Origin: Bacillus sanguinis
Lineage (GTDB): Bacteria > Bacillota > Bacilli > Bacillales > Bacillaceae_G
NCBI RefSeq assembly: GCF_018332475.1
Contig: NZ_BOQB01000030.1
Span: 1-35,983, forward strand
Direction: 5' to 3'
DNA: 35,983 nt
Shown piece after piece: positions 31,094-35,983 of this stretch. The position numbers and the translations under genes were made by a program. The notes under the pieces were generated by a model. It was not told the origin of the DNA, did not search any database, and saw only the letters and a list, made by a program, of their open reading frames with translations. The number at the start of each line of letters is the position of its first letter. The first letter of the stretch is position 1.

Positions 31094-32230
31094 CTATTCT
31101 GTTACTACTTCTTTTTTCAAACCTTTAATTAGCACTTCTACTACTTCTTTACGACTAAATGTACTTGGCGGAACCTCACCGTTTCTTAATAATTCTCTTA
31201 CTTTCGTACCTGATAAAATGACATGATCTTCTTTTCCGTGCGGGCATGTTTTCGTCGAAGCCATCGCTTCACATTTCGCACAGTAAAAACTATGTTCAAA
31301 AAATAGCGGTGTAATTCCTAACTCTTCCACTGTAAAGTTTGTAAAGATTTCTTGCGCTTCATAAGTACCGTAATAATCTCCTACCCCTGCATGATCGCGC
31401 CCTACTATAAAGTGTGTACATCCAAAATTCTTTCTAACTAGCGCATGAAATATCGCTTCCCTCGGTCCTGCGTAACGCATTGCTGCAGGAAATACACTTA
31501 AAAAGACACGATCTTTCGGATAATAATTTTGAAGTAATACTTCATAACTTTCCATCCTTACATCAGCAGGAATATCGTCCGACTTCGTTTCCCCAACGAG
31601 CGGATTCAAAAAGAGACCGTCTACAATTTCAAGAGCAGATTTTTGAATATATTCATGGGCACGATGTACCGGATTTCTCGTTTGGAATCCGACTACTGTT
31701 TTCCAACCACGTTTTTTAAATTCTTCTCTCGTTTCAATTGGATCTAAATGATAAGAAGGAAACGGATTATTTTCAAAACGTTTTGTAAGAATAATAGCTC
31801 CTCCGACGTAAACATTCGGTCGTTCGTATAATTTTTTCACTCCAGGATGAGCCTCATCCGTCGTTTTATACACTAGTAACGCTTCTTTTTCCTTGTCAGG
31901 CACAAAAATATCTTCTATTTGAATGACGCCATATACATTTCCACCGTTAACAAGTTTTACTTTCTCTCCAGCTTTCAGACTCTCTGCTACTTCTTCTGTT
32001 ACTGGTAACGTAATCGGTATACTCCAAACACTCCCGTTAACTAAACGAAGCGTTTCTACAACCGAGTCATAATCTTTCTTTCCTAAAAAACCAGTAAGCG
32101 GGCTATATCCCCCTGTCGCTAATAGCTCTAAATCACTTAACGCAATGTTGTCTAGCCCAATTTCTTTTTCAATTTGTGATACGTCATATGTCTCATCTAT
32201 AAGATTTACTAATTCGTTTCTTGTACTCAT
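31094..32230 (-). CDS. sat: Sulfate adenylyltransferase (ATP sulfurylase)
   Basis: A 378-residue enzyme that makes APS from sulfate and ATP. The family's ATP site [15 protein letters not shown] (183-197) with the HxxH pair is intact, followed by [15 protein letters not shown] (277-291). A C-terminal Zn knuckle Cys317, Cys320, Cys329 and His331 is present, as in bacterial Sat. Length matches bacterial single-domain Sat (no APS kinase fused). The ATG follows AGAGAGGATATAGAAA. It is followed at 12 nt by cysC and preceded at 38 nt by cysH, in the middle of the sulfate operon. Confidence 0.96.
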   Translation of the reverse strand: MSTRNELVNLIDETYDVSQIEKEIGLDNIALSDLELLATGGYSPLTGFLGKKDYDSVVETLRLVNGSVWSIPITLPVTEEVAESLKAGEKVKLVNGGNVYGVIQIEDIFVPDKEKEALLVYKTTDEAHPGVKKLYERPNVYVGGAIILTKRFENNPFPSYHLDPIETREEFKKRGWKTVVGFQTRNPVHRAHEYIQKSALEIVDGLFLNPLVGETKSDDIPADVRMESYEVLLQNYYPKDRVFLSVFPAAMRYAGPREAIFHALVRKNFGCTHFIVGRDHAGVGDYYGTYEAQEIFTNFTVEELGITPLFFEHSFYCAKCEAMASTKTCPHGKEDHVILSGTKVRELLRNGEVPPSTFSRKEVVEVLIKGLKKEVVTE

Positions 32231-32268
32231 TTTCTATATCCTCTCTTAGCTTTATTTTCAAATTCATC

Positions 32269-32973
32269 TTATTGGTAATGTAGACCGCATTCAGTTTTTA
32301 CTTTCCCGGCCCATCTACCGTCTCTCGAATCGCCACCCTCACCTACAGGTAACGTACACTTCTCACACCCAATACTTGGATATCCAACATCATGCAGCGG
32401 GTTATACGGCAAGCTATGTTTGTATACATATCGCCATACCTCTTTCCACGTCCAATGAATGAGCGGACAAACTTTAATAGATTGAAAGCGATGATCTTGA
32501 TTTATAAACTTTGTATGCTTACGTGTTTCTGATTGTTCCCTCCTTAAGCCCGATATCCACGCTTTTTCCGGTGCTAATGATTTTTCTAACGGTAAAATTT
32601 TTCTAATTTTACAACAGAGATTCGGATTACTTTCCCATAATTTCTCACCATGCAACTTCGCTTGTTCGTCAAGTGTAAGTTCCGGCTGTTGTTCTATAAT
32701 ATTTAATGAAGGAAATCGTCTACGCACTTTTTGAATTAATTCATACGTTTCTTGAAAATGAACATTTGTATCTAAAAATACAACTTTAGCAGATGGATTT
32801 ACTTGGTTTATAAGATGCAGCAGTACCATCCCTTCCACTCCGAAGCTACATGCGTATACAATTTCACTTTTATATTCTTTATAAGCCCAACTTAATACAG
32901 ATAGCGCGCCTTTCGTTCCATCTTCTTCTGAAAATGAAATGTTATTTTCTTCCCACGTTTCATACGTCAACAT
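32269..32973 (-). CDS. cysH: APS reductase (CysH family, Fe-S type)
   Basis: A 234-residue thioredoxin-dependent reductase that makes sulfite. The P-loop-like [12 protein letters not shown] (41-52) and the nucleotide site [12 protein letters not shown] (141-152) are present. The Cys120-Cys121 pair with Cys203-xx-Cys206 forms the 4Fe-4S motif diagnostic of reductases that use APS, in contrast to the cluster-free PAPS enzymes. Catalytic Cys229 lies in ECGLHYQ at the C-terminus. It begins 22 nt after a strong hairpin that follows yezD, with GGGGGAAAG as ribosome site, and has no promoter of its own that I can see. Confidence 0.96.
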   Translation of the reverse strand: MLTYETWEENNISFSEEDGTKGALSVLSWAYKEYKSEIVYACSFGVEGMVLLHLINQVNPSAKVVFLDTNVHFQETYELIQKVRRRFPSLNIIEQQPELTLDEQAKLHGEKLWESNPNLCCKIRKILPLEKSLAPEKAWISGLRREQSETRKHTKFINQDHRFQSIKVCPLIHWTWKEVWRYVYKHSLPYNPLHDVGYPSIGCEKCTLPVGEGGDSRDGRWAGKVKTECGLHYQ

Positions 32974-32995
32974 GTTCTTTCCCCCTGTAAAAGCA

Positions 32996-33036
32996 AAAAG
33001 ACGGTTTTAACCTAATGATATAGGTTAAAACCGCCT
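32996..33036 (-). terminator. Intercistronic terminator-like hairpin between yezD and cysH
   Basis: On the minus strand GGTTTTAACCTA and TAGGTTAAAACC pair around a 6-nt loop and are followed by GTCTTTTTG. It stands in the only path from the SAM riboswitch to cysH, so it may set the ratio of yezD to cysH transcript. Confidence 0.75.
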
Positions 33037-33059
33037 CTAGTTTTTCTAGTCAGCGCTTT

Positions 33060-33203
33060 TTACTTTAAACGTACTTTTTCACTTTTCTCTAATTGAATGA
33101 CTTTCCCATCTTGCACAACAATTGTAATTGAACCATATTTCATATCAGCAAGCATCGCTTGAATCTTCTCAGATACTTCCTCAAAATGTTCCCGTACGCT
33201 CAC
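33060..33203 (-). CDS. yezD: YezD-family small protein (47 aa)
   Basis: A short gene easily missed by length cut-offs. GTG at 33203 is preceded by AAAGGGGGGCTGTTCGC. The protein reads VSVREHFEEVSEKIQAM, then LADMKYGSITIVVQDGKV, then IQLEKSEKVRLK. This helix-then-two-strands pattern with YGSITIVVQDGKVIQ is the YezD family of small sulfur-regulon proteins, of unknown function. It lies directly behind the SAM riboswitch and before the strong hairpin and cysH, so it is the first gene of the operon. Family and start are well supported by position and composition. Confidence 0.85.
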   Translation of the reverse strand: MSVREHFEEVSEKIQAMLADMKYGSITIVVQDGKVIQLEKSEKVRLK

Positions 33204-33230
33204 GCGAACAGCCCCCCTTTTTATTCATAA

Positions 33231-33384
33231 AAAAAATCTTTCCCATTTCGAAAAGACTGTTCGGTAATATATTTTACCTTATCTTTCAAAATGGATTCCA
33301 TTTTGCTGGATTTAGCACCTTGCTTTCTATAAGCAGGTTGCCGAGCTTCGTCGGGCCAGTTCCCTCCGCTTCTCTTGATAAGCT
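33231..33384 (-). promoter_or_regulatory. SAM-I (S-box) riboswitch at the head of the sulfate operon
   Basis: On the minus strand the conserved order is AGAGAAGCGGAGGGAACTGGCC, GAAGCTCGGCAACC, AAGGTGCTAAATCCAGCA, then GAAAGATAAGG. Stem P1 is CTTATC (33377-33382) with GATAAG (33278-33283). The aptamer ends at 33277. A short hairpin (GGTAA/TTACC) follows, then a terminator stem TCTTTTC/GGGAAAGA plus TTTTTTTT (33231-33258). SAM is expected to stop transcription of the yezD-cysH-sat-cysC-sir-siroheme genes. Confidence 0.95.
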
Positions 33385-33394
33385 TTGTATTTGT

Positions 33395-33422
33395 ATTTTA
33401 TCACAATTCTGATTTTTTTCAA
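33395..33422 (-). promoter_or_regulatory. Candidate promoter of the sulfate operon
   Basis: On the minus strand TTGAAA (33417-33422) and TAAAAT (33395-33400) are spaced by 16 nt just before the aptamer. Confidence 0.55.
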
Positions 33423-33459
33423 TCCTAGTTTTCCGATATATTTTAATTATTTTATTTTA

Positions 33460-33496
33460 CAAAAAAGGAATTGCCCATCTGAACAACTCCTTTTTC
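33460..33496 (-). terminator. Terminator of lysA
   Basis: On the minus strand AAAAAGGAGTTG and CAATTCCTTTTTT pair (one G-U) around a 10-nt loop with a T-run. Confidence 0.85.
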
Positions 33497-33501
33497 CCCA
33501 T

Positions 33502-34818
33502 TTAAACTAATTCTTTAATACGTATGCGATCGTTCCCAATAATATTTTCATATGTTTCGCGCTCTACAACAATTTGTGATGTGCCGCCTTTCACGAAGAC
33601 GACAGCTGGTCTACAAATCCGATTATAATTATTCGCCATCGAGTACCCGTATGCCCCTGTACAAGAAATTGCTAATAAATCGGCCGTAGCAACTTTCGGT
33701 AGCGTAATATCCCATATTAACATATCTCCACTCTCACAGCATTTCCCAGCAATCGAAACGACTTCCTCATTCTCATCATTTCCTCGATTCGCTAACATCG
33801 CTTCATAACGAGCGTTATATAATGCAGGTCTTAAATTATCAGTCATCCCACCATCCACTGATACATATTTCCGAATACCAGGAATGTCTTTCACAGATCC
33901 AACTGTATAAAGTGTCGTGCCAGCATCACCTACAATACTACGACCTGGCTCAACCCATATTTCTGGCAATGGATAATTACATACTGTAAACTGTTCTCTC
34001 ACTGCACTTGTTACAGCTCGCACATACGTCTCAAGAGTTAATGGTGTATCTGATTCTGTATAGCGTATTCCGAATCCTCCGCCCACATTTAGCACTTTTA
34101 CTACATAGTTTGTTCGCTCTCTCACTTCTTCTAAAAATTGATGAAGAACTTCAATCGCTCGCACAAAGCCAGCCGTTTCAAATATTTGTGATCCGATATG
34201 TGAATGAATCCCTAACACGTTATAATTTGATTTTTGTAAAGCAAGCTCAATCGCCTGCATCGCTTGACCATTTGACACGCCAAATCCAAATTTCGAATCA
34301 TCTTGGCCTGTTGTAATATATTCATGTGTGTGCGCCTCTACTCCAGGCGTTACACGAATTAATACGTTCACAAATTTCCCATGTTGCACTGCTAAATCAT
34401 GCAAAATTTCTAATTCTAAGAAATTATCTACGACAAAACAGCCAATATTCGCCTGAAGAGCCATCACAATCTCTTCTTCTGTTTTATTATTGCCGTGAAA
34501 ATGAATGCGTGATGCCGGAAATCCTGCTTGCAGCGCAGTATATAGTTCTCCGCCAGAAACAACATCTAATGACATATTCTCTTCACGAGCCACTCGGCAC
34601 ATCTCCATGCACAAGAACGCCTTGCTTGCATACGCTACTTGATAAGAGAAACCACTTTCTTTAAAAGCACGATGAAACGCGCGGCATTTTCCTCGAATAG
34701 ACTCTTCATCGTATACATAAAGTGGTGTTCCATATTGTTTTGCTAGCTGCGTCGTATCGCACCCTCCAATTTCTAAGTGTCCTTGCCCATTGATTCGGCT
34801 TGTGCCGTGTAAATACAT
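33502..34818 (-). CDS. lysA: Diaminopimelate decarboxylase
   Basis: A 438-residue PLP enzyme that converts meso-diaminopimelate to lysine, the last step of lysine synthesis. The PLP lysine is Lys66 in YQVAYASKAF. Also present are HIGSQI, the phosphate-binding GGGFGIRY, EPGRSIVG and the CESGDMLIWD active-site cysteine of the fold III decarboxylases. The start is ATG 34818 with AAGGGAGGAATTCAA upstream; the frame runs on to 34851 without a ribosome site. It is monocistronic behind a lysine riboswitch, which fits a biosynthetic gene repressed by its product. Confidence 0.96.
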   Translation of the reverse strand: MYLHGTSRINGQGHLEIGGCDTTQLAKQYGTPLYVYDEESIRGKCRAFHRAFKESGFSYQVAYASKAFLCMEMCRVAREENMSLDVVSGGELYTALQAGFPASRIHFHGNNKTEEEIVMALQANIGCFVVDNFLELEILHDLAVQHGKFVNVLIRVTPGVEAHTHEYITTGQDDSKFGFGVSNGQAMQAIELALQKSNYNVLGIHSHIGSQIFETAGFVRAIEVLHQFLEEVRERTNYVVKVLNVGGGFGIRYTESDTPLTLETYVRAVTSAVREQFTVCNYPLPEIWVEPGRSIVGDAGTTLYTVGSVKDIPGIRKYVSVDGGMTDNLRPALYNARYEAMLANRGNDENEEVVSIAGKCCESGDMLIWDITLPKVATADLLAISCTGAYGYSMANNYNRICRPAVVFVKGGTSQIVVERETYENIIGNDRIRIKELV

Positions 34819-34892
34819 TTGAATTCCTCCCTTATTTCCTCTAAAACTCATAACCCCAATCTTCTATTCATTGCAGCACGCTTTTAGATAGA

Positions 34893-34927
34893 CAAAAAAC
34901 GCGCGGAACAATGTTCACACGCGTTTC
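34893..34927 (-). terminator. Expression-platform terminator of the lysine riboswitch
   Basis: On the minus strand AAACGCG and CGCGTTT close a hairpin with an inner GTGAAC/GTTC stem, followed by TTTTTT. It stands between the aptamer and lysA. Confidence 0.75.
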
Positions 34928-34995
34928 TTATTAGGAAAAATATATATTGAAAAAATAAACGAGTTGTTATCTCCTCAAAATAAGAAACCGCATCA

Positions 34996-35190
34996 ACATC
35001 TCCAAATAGCTCTCCATAAAATAAATCTTATGACAGTACTACATTTATTCAATGCAGTCCCAATATATGAATAAGATGGTTATTCTTATATTTCGGCAAT
35101 AGTCCCTTTCAACCTATGATCACAGATTCCATTAAATCTCCCATAGCTTACTCTTTCCTATCGCGGCCTCTACCTTTGAGAGTAGATGAG
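34996..35190 (-). promoter_or_regulatory. Lysine riboswitch (L-box) controlling lysA
   Basis: Read on the minus strand, the L-box landmarks come in order: AGGTAGAGGCCGCGA, GGAAAGAGTAAGC, CATAGGTTGAAAGGGAC, ATTGCCGAA, TTGGGACTGC, ACTGTCAT and TATGGAGAGCTATTTG. The 5' CATCT and the 3' AGATG close stem P1. Lysine binding is expected to favour the downstream terminator at 34893-34927 and shut off lysA. A good -35 TTGACA (35256-35261) with an 18-nt spacer to TATTGT (35232-35237) lies upstream. Confidence 0.95.
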
Positions 35191-35231
35191 GTAAGTCTAT
35201 TTAATTTTCAAACATCTAATTGTTGCTATTA

Positions 35232-35261
35232 ACAATACCAAAGGACCATTTTATTTGTCAA
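35232..35261 (-). promoter_or_regulatory. Promoter of the lysA leader
   Basis: On the minus strand TTGACA (35256-35261) and TATTGT (35232-35237) are separated by 18 nt, about 40 nt upstream of the L-box. Confidence 0.55.
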
Positions 35262-35269
35262 ACAATTTT

Positions 35270-35665
35270 TTATATTGTTTTTTTGCAGTTTAATTTCGTA
35301 TCATTTGGTAAGCGCTTTACTATTATCTTAGTTACTTCCCATTCACCCTCTTCGTTATTAAATGTAATCGTTACCTTCTCAAATGGTGGAACAATTTTCC
35401 CACCAATCTGTTCATACTTCGTCACTTCAATGACCGCTTGAAATAAATATGTACCGCTATACACTTTTTTTAAACTGATGATTTTAGGACATTGATAAGG
35501 TTTCAAATTCCCATATTGTTTTTCAATTGCTTTATTTATTTTCGGAAATAAAACAGAATAAAGGGCATCTTCCATAAGAGGTGCATCATATTGAGCTACC
35601 GACACACTCGGTGAAGCAAAAAGTATAACACTACTGCATACTATAAAATATAATAATTTTCGCAT
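35270..35665 (-). CDS. Secreted DUF3888-family protein
   Basis: A 131-residue exported protein. The signal peptide (~1-24, MRKLLYFIVCSSVILFASPS) ends near SVSVA-QY. The mature domain is small, with MEDALYSVLFPKINKAIEKQYG near its N-terminus, TYLFQAVIEVTKYEQIGGKIVPPFEKVTITF in its centre and a C-terminal strand ending in TKLNCKKTI. This is the DUF3888 pattern common in the B. cereus group; function unknown. Two cysteines in the mature part (PYQCPKI and KLNCKK) could form a disulfide. The ATG follows ACGGAGGTTATA. Its stop is just 9 nt from the -35 of the lysA promoter. Confidence 0.8.
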   Translation of the reverse strand: MRKLLYFIVCSSVILFASPSVSVAQYDAPLMEDALYSVLFPKINKAIEKQYGNLKPYQCPKIISLKKVYSGTYLFQAVIEVTKYEQIGGKIVPPFEKVTITFNNEEGEWEVTKIIVKRLPNDTKLNCKKTI

Positions 35666-35919
35666 TATAACCTCCGTATTCTTACACGATTCTTTCTACG
35701 CACGACAATAATCATACATAGGAACTCCGTTTTATTGTCTCCTACCGCCCTTTTTCTACTCAATTATTATAAAAAAGCCCACAACTCTCTTTTATTTTCG
35801 TATAATGATACTCATAGTATAATAAACATAATAACAAAGGACTGTTCGTATATATAAAATGAGGCGCTAATCAAATCGACTCACAAGAACTGTCATGCTT
35901 TTTAGGAGAGGAGTATATT
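35666..35919. other. Gap before the last gene with tandem TATAAT boxes
   Basis: Two exact TATAAT hexamers (35801-35806 and 35818-35823) lie on the plus strand 17 nt apart, but neither has a convincing -35. The region is AT-rich with no visible gene. Confidence 0.35.
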
Positions 35920-35983
35920 ATGCTACAACGTCTGTTTCCAAAACTGCGATTTGCACTCGTTGCAGTCGTTTTATTATGGATAA
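35920..35983 (+). CDS. N-terminus of a probable lipoteichoic acid synthase (partial)
   Basis: The window ends 21 codons into this gene. AGGAGAGGAGTATATT precedes ATG 35920, an excellent ribosome site. The visible sequence MLQRLFPKLRFALVAVVLLW begins with a short basic stretch and a membrane segment, the usual start of LtaS-type phosphoglycerol transferases. Only the start is available, so no catalytic residue can be seen, and another membrane protein is possible. Confidence 0.5.
   Translation, partial: MLQRLFPKLRFALVAVVLLWI

Noticed and set aside
1-35983. CRISPR arrays, tRNA or rRNA genes, transposases, integrases or phage genes
   Set aside because: None seen: no regularly spaced direct repeats with unique spacers, no tRNA cloverleaf, and no recombinase or phage-type proteins. 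Many small repeats present are hairpins or gene-end elements.

Overview
This is a low-GC Firmicutes chromosome, and every sign points to the Bacillus cereus group: strong AGGAGG-type ribosome sites, TTG/GTG starts, a BclA-like collagen-repeat protein, DUF3888 and DUF3906 proteins, a Lia-type cell-envelope stress operon, and S-box, L-box and T-box leaders. It is mostly ordinary core or near-core genome. I see no rRNA, tRNA, insertion sequence, prophage or CRISPR array.

Layout. (1) 1-6.1 kb: the 3' end of a collagen-like gene, an unknown exported or anchored protein, a class A penicillin-binding protein (-), a DUF47-PiT phosphate transporter pair (+) and a TauE/SafE permease (+). (2) 6.3-12.9 kb: small unknown proteins, a Crp/Fnr-type regulator (+) convergent with flavohaemoglobin hmp (-), a membrane M50 metalloprotease (-), a lipoprotein (-) divergent from a methyltransferase (+), and a small zinc-ribbon membrane protein. 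(3) 13.1-15.1 kb: brnQ behind an isoleucine T-box, then a small unknown gene. (4) 15.2-18.8 kb: a five-gene Lia-like operon on the minus strand (small membrane protein, PspA, LiaF, LiaS, LiaR) with a near-perfect palindrome upstream. (5) 19-26.3 kb: a SAM-riboswitch NhaC-family transporter (probable methionine uptake), a DUF402 protein, a glutamate/aspartate symporter, a secreted coiled-coil M23 hydrolase, and an NSS transporter behind a T-box with a probable tryptophan specifier. (6) 26.3-33.4 kb: one minus-strand assimilatory sulfate reduction and siroheme operon, SAM riboswitch - yezD - cysH - sat - cysC - sir - DUF3906 - SUMT - sirB - sirC. (7) 33.5-36 kb: lysA behind a lysine riboswitch, a DUF3888 protein, and the first 21 codons of a probable lipoteichoic acid synthase.

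How the genes fit together. Sulfate is activated by Sat and CysC, reduced by an APS-reductase-type CysH and then by a siroheme 4Fe-4S reductase. The last three genes of the operon make the siroheme that this reductase needs. The same metabolite (SAM) gates this operon and the NhaC-family transporter, while lysine, isoleucyl-tRNA and probably tryptophanyl-tRNA gate three other genes, so the right two thirds of the window is dominated by RNA-level control of amino-acid supply. The Lia operon, PBP, M23 hydrolase and LTA synthase start are envelope functions.

Most notable beyond routine annotation: a 47-codon yezD gene between the SAM riboswitch and a strong intercistronic terminator; a repeated hairpin plus an 18-nt motif, one copy inside the sulfate operon; an Fnr/Crp-type box upstream of hmp; a strong palindrome at the lia promoter; and a conflict between the specifier codon and the T-box discriminator base in the NSS leader.
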